From: Promerops cafer
Lineage: Eukaryota; Chordata; Aves; Passeriformes; Nectariniidae
DNA length: 64,000 bases
NCBI GenBank assembly: GCA_013398275.1
Contig: VZSE01006121.1
Coordinates: 876,245 to 940,244 of the forward strand
Direction of reading: 5' to 3'
Shown here: positions 36,701-48,617 of the stretch, in pieces
How positions within the stretch are numbered: position 1 is the stretch's first letter
Layout: each line of letters starts with the position of its first letter
The notes under the pieces: generated by a model
Told to the model about the DNA's origin: nothing
What the model saw: only the letters and a program-made list of their open reading frames with translations
Databases searched by the model: none
Made by a program: the position numbers and the translations under genes

Positions 36701-39700
36701 CAAAAAACCCCAAAAGAGAGCCTATGCTTTGGCTGGATTGCTCTTTGTTAGGAACGCAGGGAATTAGAATACTATTCAGTTCTTTAAACAAATTCAGAAG
36801 TTTTTCCAAGGTCAAGCTCAGAGAGAGAAGAGCTTTAATAACACTATTGGACTTCATTTGGCTTAAACAATTTGTGCCTGTTCCCACTGACCTCATTAGA
36901 AGATGCCCTGGACTGTGGGTGTGAAGGGGCTGCTCTCACCTCTCTTCTAGCCCACATTTTGCTTTCTTTTCACGTGGGTGCTGCACTGCTGTCCACAGGC
37001 ACCCACGTGGGAGCCAGTGCTGAGTTGCAGAGGGAAATCCCAGCTCACCCTGACACAGTGAACCTGGAGTTTGTGGGACCGGGCAGTGCTCTAGGGCTGA
37101 GGCCATGTTAAATTTTTAGAATGCAATAATTGTGGAGTAAATATGATTCGTTCCCTCTTCATTCCTTGTTTTGAATGCCTCTCTTCAGAGTATTTGAGCA
37201 TTTTGTGGAAGACCTTTTGGTTGGCTGGAAAAGTCAGGACAACATCTCTTTCTATAAATGGAATAATAATTGCACTGTGCACTGGCCAGCAGAGACCAAC
37301 ATCTTGATCCTGGTTATTGGTTATCTTTTAATCATGAACATGTAAAATGTCTTTCTTCTCAGCTGCTCTTTGCCAGAGCCCAAGGCAGTCAGGAGAATAG
37401 AGTTACTGGCCTTGTGTTCCTTGCCTGGAAAGTCAGGAGAGATCCAGTGGAACAAGGAGTGATAGCAGATTAGGATGGCGTTTTAACTGTGCAAATATTC
37501 CCGTAAGAAACTAAAACTTCACCTCTTGCCTAATGGTAGCATTTTGGCTCTTTGAGATTTTAGGATAAGTAAAGGATAAATCTTTGAGCATATTTGACAT
37601 GCGGAGAAGAAACACACATTGTGTTAGTAAAAGGGTGTGATATAGATGGTGAAAGTAAGCCAAATCATCCTGTTAGGTACAGAGTGGGGAACATACAAGT
37701 TCTGCTCTATCCCCCAAGGATAGAGGATGGCTTTGCCTCTGCTCTGTGACACTCCAGACTGCTGCCTTTGCTGAAATGAAAAAGGTGCTGGTGAGGACTT
37801 CTGAGTATCATTAAAATGGAGTATGAGTGTGTATTTGAAAACTGTAGAGTTGGCTGGAGCGCAACAGATTGTTTGTATTGATTTGAGCAGAAAATGAATC
37901 TTTGTCTAAAGAGTAAGAGAGAGAAAACTGGTAGTTCTGTAACCTAGCCCTGAGGCACAGAGGATTTGAAGCCTTGTAAAAATCAATCTCTAATTAGTAC
38001 AGGAATTTTGGTTGGAATATGATCCATACCCATTTTGGAATTTCCAGTTCAGTATTTTGGGGCCTTTTCAGTAGCAGAGGTTTTCTTTTACCCTCTGTGT
38101 ATCACTGTAACTAAATAGTTCTAAGCCCTTGTCAGTAATGTACCAGTTCTTTAAAAATACATTCATTTAGTGCAGCCTAATTTAATAGAAAAGGATAGGA
38201 TATTTTCACACAAAGAATTTAGCTGCTAGCACTTAAAAATAGCTTTAAAGGCCTGTCTTTTTAAAGTGTGACCTTTATCATCCTAATCTTAAGGGAAAAG
38301 GAGGTTGGAAAAGCAGAGCTGAGTTCTGCAGCTATGATAAACACACATTTATCAAGTGCAGTCTGCCTACATGCTGGGTTGTGGAAGTCCATGGCATCAT
38401 ATTTCTGGTGAATAGAGTCCTTAGTTAGGGCTCTATCCCACAGAAAATATTTGAGGTTTTTCAGTCTATACAACTCTAAAAGATGCAGTTTTCAGCTTTG
38501 CAGGAGGCCTACCAGTGCAAAGGGAAAGTGGCCTGCTGTGAAAATGGGAAGCCAATTCAAGCACTGTCAGCTCATGTCTGGAGTGACACGCTCAAGCTCT
38601 GTCAGCAGAACTGTCACCAAAACACTGTCACCTCTTCCCTTTGGAAGATGCTTGGCTCTCCCAGGGCTCCTGTGCCAGGCTGACCAGGTAAAGTTCCTGA
38701 TGCGGGCAGGGACAGTGAAGGAAGGACTCTGTGGTTATAAAAAGGAAAGAAACCCAAATAGACAAGAGTATTCTGAAAGATGAGAAGGAATCTGTGGGAA
38801 AGGAAAATGAAAACTGGAAAGTGAGGCTCGAGAAAATGAAGACCAGAAAATGAACAAAAATGCTATGGAAAGTAGATAGGAGGGAGAAGATGGGAGCGTA
38901 TGGAATAAGCAGTACACCCCACATGAGAAATAACAAACCTAGGATTTGGAAGTTGCTGAAGGAAAAAAAGTCTGAAAACTTCTGTCTCAGCTTTGAATGG
39001 GGGGAGACCTCAAGCTCTGTCTCCTTTGAATACTGCAGGGCGCACACACTTTTTCTGAATATGTGCCATGGGTAACCTTTTTTCCTCTTTGTGGACTGGC
39101 AGCTATGGAGATACATTTAAAAACAGATCAAAACTTTAGAAAATTTGGCTGCTTTTTTATTTCTTTTTAGTTCTACGTCTGCTTGCATAGCAAACTAGTA
39201 GAATAAACTCTTCAATGTAGAGATAAAAATATCATTGAGGGATGGCAACAATTTTTCAAGATGAAGAGATGAGTTATCTGGAATGAAAAGTATTTTCAGA
39301 AAAGTTCAAATAAATGTAATTAGTAGTGTGCTGTGGTCTGATGGGGGAGGATTGAAGTGAATTTATTGCGCTCACGAGTGTGTTACCAGAAATGCAGCAG
39401 CACTGCAAAAATGAGATCGCTGAATGATTTAATGTGAACAGAACCTTAAAAAGAATTATAACCATCTGATGTATCATTATGAATGTCACCAAGAATTAGA
39501 GGCCTGAGTAATGCCTACTGTCTCCTGCCCTTTAGCATGCCGCTTGCTGCTAATTTAGCTGTTTCAAAAAAGAGAGCAGCCCAGGACAGAGAGAGAATAG
39601 GATTTTGCAGGAGCTGGTCTGTAGAGTGCTTTTTAAAGTGGTACCTCTCTTGTGCTTACAGGTATACAGACATTTGGGTTTGGGTGACTTGGCAAGGCTT

Positions 39701-40459
39701 TAATTTTCTCCTTCCCCAAACTGCAATCCAGAAGTCACTTATTTTAGTTTGTTACATGGGCAGCACTGTTAGAGTGAGTTAAAAGACGAGTTTATGGTTG
39801 AGAAAGATGATACAGCCATGTCTATGGCTGAGTGATTTTACTAACTGAACTGCTCAGGTTAGAGGCTTTTGCTTATGTGTTTGCACAGCCCTGAGCAGAA
39901 TGAGCTCTGGCATCGGGCTGGGGTCCTTGGGCTCTATCACAGAATAAATAATGCAGCAGTAATGAATAATAGTAAATAAGGCAGTAGTATTGGTTGGCTT
40001 CCCTGGGAGATCTTAACTCCTCTTCTGTGGACATATCTTCTGGAACTTCTTTGGCATCCACCTGGAAATTAAATACTTCTGAAGGAGTTTTTTCAGTTCT
40101 TTACAACACACAAGGCTGAGATCCTCCTGAGGCTACACACACACAAGTGTTTCTAAGAGCTGGCTTTGGAAGTTAACAATGCTGCCTAAATTACCACTAA
40201 ATGGATTAAAAATCTGAGCCTACATTTTTAAATCAGTGTAAAACATTTTCTGTGCCTTCTGTTTGCATTTTATTTTTCTCTAAGACCTTTGGGGTTGTTT
40301 ACTGACCCAGATGGAGTGAGGCGCTTCACTTGCAAGAGGAGCAGTATCTTTTTTTGATACAGTGAGTCAACAAAGTTCAATGGTAAATGTGGCAGTGGTT
40401 TAACAAGATTTGATGGCAAGGTAAACTTGATTATTTAGTGCATAGAGAACAGCATAAAT
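33717..40459. other. Intron 1, non-coding interval
   Basis: AT-rich intron with no gene recognised. It contains the 11-bp-arm E-box hairpin at 36971-37009 and a stretch at 39261-39560 that reads like a conserved non-coding element (TAATTA at 39318-39323, no simple repeats). A minus-strand frame at 38628-39116 is low-complexity Phe/Ser/Leu composition and is not a gene. Confidence 0.5.
36971..37009. repeat. Hairpin with 11-bp arms, each carrying a CACGTG E-box
   Basis: CACGTGGGTGC (36971-36981) and GCACCCACGTG (36999-37009) are exact reverse complements with a 17-base loop. Each arm contains the palindromic E-box CACGTG, used by bHLH factors such as USF, MYC and CLOCK-BMAL1. Binding is inferred, not shown. 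Confidence 0.6.
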
Positions 40460-40800
40460 CAGGTGTGTCAGGGGGACCCTCCCATTGAGTCGTGAGGTTC
40501 AGATCCTCCTATGCAGAGGAGTCCAGGTGCAGCTGGATGCAGTCTTAGGCACAGACTTGGTCAATGGTTTATGTCTCAAGGACTAAGTGTGCTCAACCCA
40601 TCTAAGATACAGTGTTAGTGAAGCTTAGCAGGCTCTTAGCCACTCACCCAGGATCTGTTGCAGGAAGGACTCTCAGCCTGGAGCAGTAACCTTGGGAGAC
40701 GTCCCTGCTCAAGGGGAGAGCCTGGCATGCAGCTGCCACCATGCAGGAGAGCCCGATGAGCCCTGGGCTGGCCACTATCTATGGAGTAAGATGACTGACT
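40460..40800 (+). mobile_element. Possible old LTR-type or other dispersed repeat fragment
   Basis: A GC-richer 340-base segment with sharp edges against AT-rich intron. Its wording resembles avian endogenous-retrovirus LTRs as I remember them, but I cannot name a family. No coding remnant, polypurine tract, primer-binding site or flanking duplication is visible. It may simply be unique sequence. Confidence 0.25.
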
Positions 40801-42282
40801 TAAAGTCATATTTACATACTAGCAAAACGTCTGGGTTGCTGCTCCAGACAGCCTATTGCTACTGAGTTGCCATTCATTTCCCAAAAGTCCGACCTAGCGT
40901 GGATGCAGCCGTCAGGACACTCTCTGATGGTTATTGCTGAAGTGGGGGGACAGAGGGGAACACACCGCTGTATCTGCTACACATTATTACTTTTAGCTTC
41001 ATCAATTATAAAGGTACATGTTAAATTAAGCCCCAAAGCTATTTGCTGTTGCATTTTAGCATAAGACTTTATTCAGTTCAGCCTTGAAAAATCAATTAGA
41101 AAAGGCAACACAACAGGCAGGAGTTTGAAATCCAGTTTCCACGCATTAAGACACAGCCACATGGCTGAGCCTATCCCACCTGCAGGTCAAGCTGTTATTA
41201 TTTAATGTGAATCTCTCTGACTGCTGTTTTTCTAAGTTTTTCTATCACACACCATTAAACAAATTGAAGGAGCTTTAGGAGCTAACAGCTAATGCATTTG
41301 TGAGAGGCTACTGAAAGTGTCTTGACCTGCATGGGAACGGCCACACTGTGCCATACCTGCAGGCCACTGCACTCATCTTCCCACAGCCTGGTCAGTGTGG
41401 GCAGAGGGAGGCAGAGGAACTGCTCTGTGGGCTGGTGCAGGCAAAGTGCAGCTTCCCCTAGAGCTAGGCTGGTGTTGATGGGGCCACTGGTAAATGAAGA
41501 GTTGAAAACAAATACTGGTGCAAAATGATATGCAGCACATTCTTGTTTACACAGTGAGAATTGTGCATTTAATCCTCCGTTCTTGTTTCCTCCCTTTTCA
41601 TCTGTGGTGGTATCGTCAGTTAGCCCATGGTTTCTTTCTAGTGCATCTTCTTTGTTTGTGTTCTTGTCATTTGAAAGTCACAACTACAGTATCCAGAATT
41701 TGTTGGGTTTTTTGCTTGGTTGGTTTTTTATACGTTAATATACTGCTCAAAGAACTTGAGTGGGAACATGAGTACTTTGCAGAACATTTCCTTGTTTTTT
41801 ATATTGTCTTCTTCCAGGCCTGATGCTATTTTGGTTCTACCATTTTGGCCTCTGAGCTGGGCATAACTGCAGGAGCTCATTGGTCTAAATTTCCAGGGCT
41901 GCCTATTGATTAAAAAAAAAAAAATCTTTGCTATAAGTAATATACTCTAGTACCCTGAAACTGGTGGTTTTTTTAATTGAAAAACCTCTTTTGTTAGCAG
42001 TTCTGACATCCTTTAGCACTTTATTTGCTACATAGGATATTGAGACATAACTGTTCTTTTAGGTACTTATATATTTGTATGCAAATAGTTTATTTCTTTT
42101 CTATTCATTCACCCTTTCTAACACGTCAGTTGCTGAGTATATTGCCTTCCCTCTGGGGGAAGGAGGATGTCAGGATACATTTCGTCCCAGCACTTGTGGC
42201 AGTGAACAAAATGAAGCTTCTCAGAAACAGCCCAGGTCTGCAGTGGCTTCTGTGTCTAAGGGAGTCTTGTTTGCTTTTCTAC

Positions 42283-42320
42283 CTGTACACTCATTTTGTC
42301 TTTGAAAGCTCCTTTAGCAG
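42283..42320 (+). repeat. 38-bp direct repeat, copy 1
   Basis: Identical over all 38 positions to 44832-44869. It is unique-looking sequence, not low-complexity, and the flanks of the two copies differ on both sides. Confidence 0.85.
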
Positions 42321-44831
42321 TTTCCTCCTAAATATTGCTTGTTCCACACCTCATTCAGGTGAACGAGCATATTCAATCAGTGGAGGAAGAACATTGCTAA
42401 GTATTGCTCCAGAGGAAATGAGGCAGGGGGTGGCTCTTGGACATGTGTGTGTTTGCCACAGAAACTGTATACAAAAGTTAGGTTAAAAAAATGGAAAATG
42501 TTTCCTACTAGGGAAGATCCCCTCTTCAGCTGCTGCTGTAGCTTTTGTTCTTTGAATGGCAAGGTGTGGAGGCAGGGGGGTGCTTTTGTCATTCTGTAAA
42601 GCTTCCATTACTTTTTATCATTTGCATTATAAAACCATTCTGGTGTTTACTGAAGGGGCAAAACTTAGAAGAAATGTGTTTTGAACATGGGTATTGTTGT
42701 AAAATATTAATGAGTGGTTTCTTCTTTAAAAAAAAAAGTTTGAGTGCAAGACTTCGTTTTTCAACTGTGCGTTGAAGTGCTTACACGTGCACTGTGAGAG
42801 GGTTTGAGATGGTGGTTGGAGCTGTACTTTTGGTTTAAGTCAGTAAATGTTCTCAGGACTTCGGTCTTTGTCTACAAAAGATGCCCTGCTTGTCAAAGAT
42901 GCATGTACTGTGTGCTGAGTCAGAGCCATACAAAGTAAAATGTTTCATTTGGGGTCTATAAGAAAACAAAGAGCAAATAAAAATACAGAGTCTTTTATGG
43001 TCCCCTTTAACAAAAGAGGCCGCCCAGCCTCAGGGGTACATTATTATTAAGTTTTCACTAGCATGACATAATAGTAAATTAAGGCTCCTCAGGTGTGCTG
43101 AGGCCACTTCAGCAGCTTCTACTCTCATCCTAAATGTGAGCAAATTGCAGTTGGTTGGGTGATTCCTCAGCTGAATCTGAATTGCAGAGAATTTTCTGTA
43201 AACAGGTCCCAGAAAATGGCACAGAGATTGCTATTAAAGGAATAACTTTCTGCTGTTAATTCTGTCTCTGCACTGACCAAGGACGGGAGTTAAACATCTC
43301 CATGATTTTATGCCAACCAGGAAGAATTTCACTTTTGCTGGCTCAAACTCTACTTGATGTGTTTTTATGCTTTGAAAACCTGAAAGCTTTGATATGCTGC
43401 ATACTATGAACTGATGCCAAGCTGTGACTAAACAATCTCATTAAAAACGCAAGGTAACTGAAGCAAATATTTCCTTTGAAGAGACAGTATCAGTTAAGTA
43501 CTCATTTCCTCTTTAAAGCCTGACATTAAAGGGGCAAAGACAGGTGGGCTAATAAGAACAAGATAAAGCTTGTTGTGTTAGTTTACCAGCTAATTTGGCA
43601 AAAAAGCAGTGTCTTGTTTCATGCAGTTTTAAGAGTTTGTTTCACTTGCATTTGTTGTATGAGGGATCAACTAAATATCTAAATATCTAGTGTAATTGTG
43701 AAATGCTTTTGTGTGTACTTGTAACTGGATATATTTACATATTTTCCGCAAGATGTCGTATCGCTAAGATAAGATCACACCTACATAGTACCCATAATCT
43801 CTGATGCTAATCCTGAGCCTCTGCATATGCTTCTTTAACCACAGCAAACCCAAACCAAATGCAGGAATGTTTGTCGTGGCACTGCTGGAACTCACTGGAA
43901 CCTGGTCAGGGGAAGCTCCATACTGAGCTCTTCCACAGGTTGTACCAACTGAGATCCAAAACATCTAACTTACATGAGTCTATCATGCATTTCCAAAATA
44001 ATTAAATCATGCATTTTTTGTTAAATCAGTGTACAGGATGAGGTAATCTTTCTTAGCATTACGTTCTGGTTGGTGGATTGCCCCGAGAGGAGGGTGTTCC
44101 TTGAACACTGAAGTAGAACAGCCTGTATTCTTGGGTGGTTTTGCCTGTTTTCTGTAAGGATCTGGATTCATGATACCTGCTGCCAGCCATCCCACACACA
44201 TTAGGGCAGGGGGCACCTCCTCTACAGGGCAATGTGTGTCCAGCCCTGACATACCAGAGCAATGCAGTAGGTGCAGGACACCAGTGCAGCTGATGTGACT
44301 GTATTTTTGTGGTAGTCATGGTAAACTAGGCAAAATGATTTGCCATCCAGGCACAGAATATCATTGGCATGAGCATGTTTAGTGATCAACTGTAGTCCTG
44401 TTACTCATTGTTTTATAGTTCCTCAAGTCTTTTTAAGAGACAGAAAGCAAGAATTTCCTTTCTTAACCAAGGCACTGAACACCACCATGTAGAAGCCAGG
44501 AAAGCAAACTCCTATGGCAGAACTCTCATAGATGTATTTTATTTATCAGAGCATCTCACGGGCATTTTGCCCACAGATGTGACAAGAATATAATTGCAGT
44601 AAGTGATTAAGATGTGTACATCAGTGTAAAGGCTAAAGCCCAGGCCTGGAGGGATTCCCATTAGTTTCAACAGGCATTGGAAAAGGCCCTAAGAAAACAT
44701 GTAAGACATTTTACAGAAGAGATTAAGCTTTTTGGCACACCACTTGCCTTCTAACCTCTACTATTTCTCTTTCCATCCCCTAAAATATATAGATATTCTG
44801 ATTCTGAAATACAAATGTGTGCTGTCAGAGT

Positions 44832-44869
44832 CTGTACACTCATTTTGTCTTTGAAAGCTCCTTTAGCAG
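44832..44869 (+). repeat. 38-bp direct repeat, copy 2
   Basis: Perfect second copy of 42283-42320, in the same orientation, about 2.5 kb downstream. Chance identity of this length is negligible. It is either a recent short templated duplication or two fragments of one dispersed repeat. Confidence 0.85.
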
Positions 44870-45839
44870 ACTGAGCAGCGCATACCAAGATACTAGGCAG
44901 ATTAGCTCTGTTGACACAAAGTATTTTGCATCACTATGTAAAACACAGAAAAAGCCCATTGCTGCTCTAGAAACTTCATAAACTGAATGTATAGATTCTT
45001 GGCTGCTCTTGTGGGACTTTCAGCACCCAGTTGTGAGTCATAATATTGAAGTCTGGAAGGGAAGAACATCTTGTAAATTGTTTCAGAATTGTCTTTCACC
45101 TCCTATTCTAATAGGCTCCCAAGCTTTTCTCTGGGTCAAGATGCATTTAATTATAAAAGATGGGAACATGTGGGATTACAAGACATCCGTGACTTTTTCC
45201 ATGAGAAAATAATAATAATAAACTTTCAGTAACTTAAGGATAAGTTCAAACTTCCCTCTGGAGACTTGTACATGCATTTGCAAATGAGAGAGTTCTGATG
45301 TCTGCTAAGAAAAAAAATAAATATCTCACAACAGGAAAGGATTTGTTTGGAAGAATCTCTCCTCCACAGCTGAGACTTTTAATCACTGTCTGCACTAGAG
45401 AAGCTTTATGCTGTGTTCCCAGCCTTGCAAACACCCTCTCGTGCCCACAGTCAGTGGGGAGGGAGCACTTGGGTGCACACATTGCCTCTGGCCGCTTCGC
45501 ATGCCAGGCTGGAAGGGTCTGGTTCTGTCCCCAGTAGAGCCCAATGGGAGCTTTCCATTTTCTTCATGAAGGTCTGGATTCCTGGTAAAGCAGTGGAGAA
45601 GAAACATCAGGACTGTAAAGCCACATACCAGATCTTCTGGCTTTTAATCACGAGAGGTGCATTAGTGCCTCCCAGGGTGAACGGAAAAGGGAGCCTGGTG
45701 AGGTGCAGGAGGAACCTTCAGCGTCTTTGGTAGTTCTGTCACGTCAGAAGGTTGTATAGGTAACTTCTAAGCTGATGACTGTATTCTTCTAGCAGCACCT
45801 TTTAAAAAAACGTGCCTGGACTATAAAATGTCTTAAGGT

Positions 45840-46340
45840 CTCCTCCCTCCCCACCCTCATTTTCTTCCATTTTCCCGGGCTGCACTGGGGCAGAAAGCAG
45901 TGTTGTCTGGCTCCTGCACCCTGCCTTGCTGCTTCCCCTCACTGACAGGTCCTGCCTCTCGCCCTCCCGTGCACCTGCATCCTTAGCTCTGGGCAGGTGC
46001 CTCTCCTGCTGCGGAGAATCTTTCCGGGGAGCAGTAGGACCATGGTGAGGATGATTCGGGCAGCCTGCCAAGAGCCCACCAAGGCCTGGCAGCACGGAGC
46101 CCTCCCCACGCGGCCCGGGGCGGCGGCGGCAGCGCGGCTCCCCGTGTGCCGGCTGAGCAGCCAGCGCTGCCGCTGGCTCCGCTTGTGCCTGAGGGTTGTG
46201 TCGGCTGAAAACCCAGAAGGACGCAGCGTGGAACTGAGAGATTCAGAAATACTTCAATTTGTGCAAAAGGTGAGAGCATTTCCCAGGAAAGGGCTGTCCT
46301 GTCCCTGGTGGACAGGCAGGCGGGTATTTAAGGCCCTGAA
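45840..46340. promoter_or_regulatory. Intronic CpG-rich island, candidate internal promoter
   Basis: A pyrimidine-rich lead-in (45840-46000) is followed by a CpG-dense core at 46095-46220 that includes GGGGCGGCGGCGGC. The surrounding intron is AT-rich and CpG-poor. No TATA box is seen. An isolated unmethylated-type island inside a long intron often marks an alternative promoter or an enhancer. Confidence 0.4.
45997..46269 (+). CDS. Candidate alternative first exon of PDE8B (unconfirmed)
   Basis: In a CpG-rich island (densest at 46095-46220), an open frame runs from ATG 45997 or, with the much stronger context ACC-ATG-G, from ATG 46042. It ends at 46269 in the consensus donor AAAAG|GTGAG. The frame is phase 0 there, as is the end of PDE8B coding exon 1, so it could splice to the same exon 2. 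It would encode 91 or 76 residues, including an Ala run and a basic Arg/Cys/Trp/Leu-rich stretch, and ending LQFVQK. I recognise no homologue and no acylation motif. Known PDE genes often use internal promoters, but nothing here proves transcription. Alternatives are an orphan CpG island with a chance frame, or an exon of an unrelated or non-coding transcript. Confidence 0.3.
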
Positions 46341-47140
46341 ATTGTCATCTGCTTGATTTTTTTTTTCCCATCAACTTTCTGAATGTTCTCTCTGGGCATA
46401 AGTGGCCCTTTAATGGAATTGTTTTTTCCTGTATCTCATCACAAGTCCTGCACATTTATCCTCGTGTTTGGAAAAAATTCTAAATATTCACATGAGCTTA
46501 AGCATAATTTATTTTCTTTTGTAGCTTAATAAAACCTTGGGTTTCATTCCATCTAGCTATCTTCAGGGATTTACAAAAGGCCACTGGAGCTGAAACGCAG
46601 GACTGAACTAAGAGATAAAGGAAAACAAACAACTGTATGAATACCTAGAATTTGCTCAGAATGCAGTGATGCAGCTCCAGTGCTGCTTTTTAAAAAAAGA
46701 TGGTAAATTATTAATGCTTCTAGGAGGAAATAAGTACAGCAGTGGTTCTGCAACGTCTGGCTTGCTCTAAAATGTAATGTATTTATGCAGCCTTCTTCCC
46801 TAGTCCTGTTGAGCCCGAGTTGTTACAGCAGGGCTGTGCTGATTACACGTGTGCCCCCAGCACACAGCTCTGACACACGGGTCGGCACTTCCCTTGTTTT
46901 GCTGGAATGTCACTGGTGTGGGGCACTGGTTGTTTCAGGAGAAATAATTCTGTAGGCAGCCTTCCTTGGACACGGAGGATCTGTATCTCGTGCAGGAGAA
47001 TCCCTCACCTGGTGGAGATTTACAACAAAACAAATGCATTTGCTCCTATGCCAGCCTGGACAGTGTGGATGGAGTGTGTGCTCTGTGCACTGGGGCCTCA
47101 AAAGACACTGATTTTATGCTGGCAGTGAGAGACTTTGGAC

Positions 47141-47161
47141 TTTTTTTTTTTTTTTTTTTTT
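47141..47161. repeat. Poly(T) tract, T21
   Basis: On the minus strand this is a poly(A) run. A reversed AATAAA lies at 47202-47207, about 40 bases away, which is somewhat far for a retrocopy tail. No parent sequence recognised. Confidence 0.85.
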
Positions 47162-47293
47162 CTCTGAGACCACCAGCTTCTCTTCATGTGGATCACAGAT
47201 GTTTATTTGGCTTAGTGAAAAAATGATGCAGAAGGAAGAGTTTCTTAAAAGTTATTGTCATGCTACAATATCTTGGCTCCCATATCTCATGCC

Positions 47294-47308
47294 AAAAAAA
47301 AAAAAAAA
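47294..47308. repeat. Poly(A) tract, A15
   Basis: Uninterrupted A run with no polyadenylation signal in the preceding 50 bases. Simple repeat. Confidence 0.85.
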
Positions 47309-48590
47309 GAGCCTAAAACTTTAGGTTGATTTTCAACATTTACATAACAGACATCTAAAAATATTTTACAAAGGGGTCTATGTCAGTAACCCAATAGAAA
47401 TTCACAGTTCTGTAGAAATATGATGGCAATGATTATTTCAGACTGCTACTGTTTTATTTTTTTATTTTTTTCAAATATACGATGGTTGTGACTTCACCAT
47501 AACTTCTGCACTTTTTTTGGAAGGTAGTTTGCAGAATAAGGCAGGAAAAGGAAGTTTGCTATTTTGCCATTTCTGGCCTGAGTGAATGATGATGAAATTA
47601 AAATTAATGTATTTAAGTTCCTTAACATTCCTGAAGAATCAGACATATTTCCTAAGCAATAGAAATGAATTTAAAAGCAGTATAATATTAGGGGACCTTT
47701 TTCAATTTTAAAGACTCACATTTATAAGGAAGTGAGGCACCATGACTAGCAATACTTTAATATTCGACTTGCAGGTATTTTAGTATAGTTTTACCCTGAA
47801 AACTTTGTTACTATGTCACATATTTTGCTAAATACAAACAAACATTAGTAAGTGGTTGTGAGTTATGGAAGGTTTGCTACTAATTTAAATCCATACCATG
47901 CAGTGCAAGCTGCATGAGCCCAAAGGGGGTTCATGTGCCCCCCTCTTCATGCTGTAGGAGATTTTCCACTCTATTAGCCCTTACAGTAATTTTAGGTACT
48001 TGGGACAAATGTATTTTGTTTAAAATATTCCTTATATCAGGTGAAGGTGATTAAACCCAAGTTTATTTAGTTTTCAAAATTATCAATCACCTTTTTAGTT
48101 ATTGAGTGATACTGCATTCCTCAAACTGGAGACATGCTTGGATGTCTCTTAAAGCAGACAAATCAGTACAGTAAAAATATTGGAGTTGTTAATTATGTTT
48201 TGCATTTTAAAACAGTCTTTTCTGAGACATTTACCAGAAACATGGCAAATGAGATGTATTCACTTTAAAAGTCCTTCCATTGTGTTTATCAAATAGCTGT
48301 TACAGTACTTTCAATGCTGTATTGAGTTGGAAAAAATCTGAAGCTGCTTTGTGTATTTTCCCTCAAGGTTAAAGGTTTGAATCATGGGATAATGTGTGAT
48401 ATCTCTAGGGCTCCTTGAAACAGTTCAAGAACATGCACAAAGGACTGTGGTTTGTGCTATATTTGCACAGAATTTAACATCATGTTCCTTTGGCTTAAAA
48501 ACAAAGATGAAGATACTGGGAAAATATCCCCTCCTTTAACACCATGATATACATTTTCACAGAAAAACCTATAACTGTTTTGTGACGTGC

Positions 48591-48617
48591 AAAAAAGTAG
48601 TTGTGCACTACTTTTTT
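48591..48617. repeat. Perfect hairpin, 11-bp arms, 5-nt loop
   Basis: AAAAAAGTAGT (48591-48601) and ACTACTTTTTT (48607-48617) pair exactly around TGTGC. In RNA on either strand the stem ends in a U run. It is AT-rich, so chance is a reasonable explanation. Confidence 0.6.

Larger units (their letters stand above)
40801..45835. other. Intron 1, non-coding interval with a 38-bp direct repeat
   Basis: No gene recognised. The frame at 42025-42486 (+, 153 codons) has no domain and no coding signature. The interval contains both copies of the exact 38-bp repeat. Confidence 0.5.

Noticed and set aside
38628..39116. 162-codon minus-strand frame
   Set aside because: Composition is dominated by Phe, Ser and Leu because the opposite strand is purine-rich (GAAAA-type). 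No known family.
42025..42486. 153-codon plus-strand frame
   Set aside because: No recognisable domain. It overlaps one copy of the 38-bp repeat and has an unrelated frame within it.
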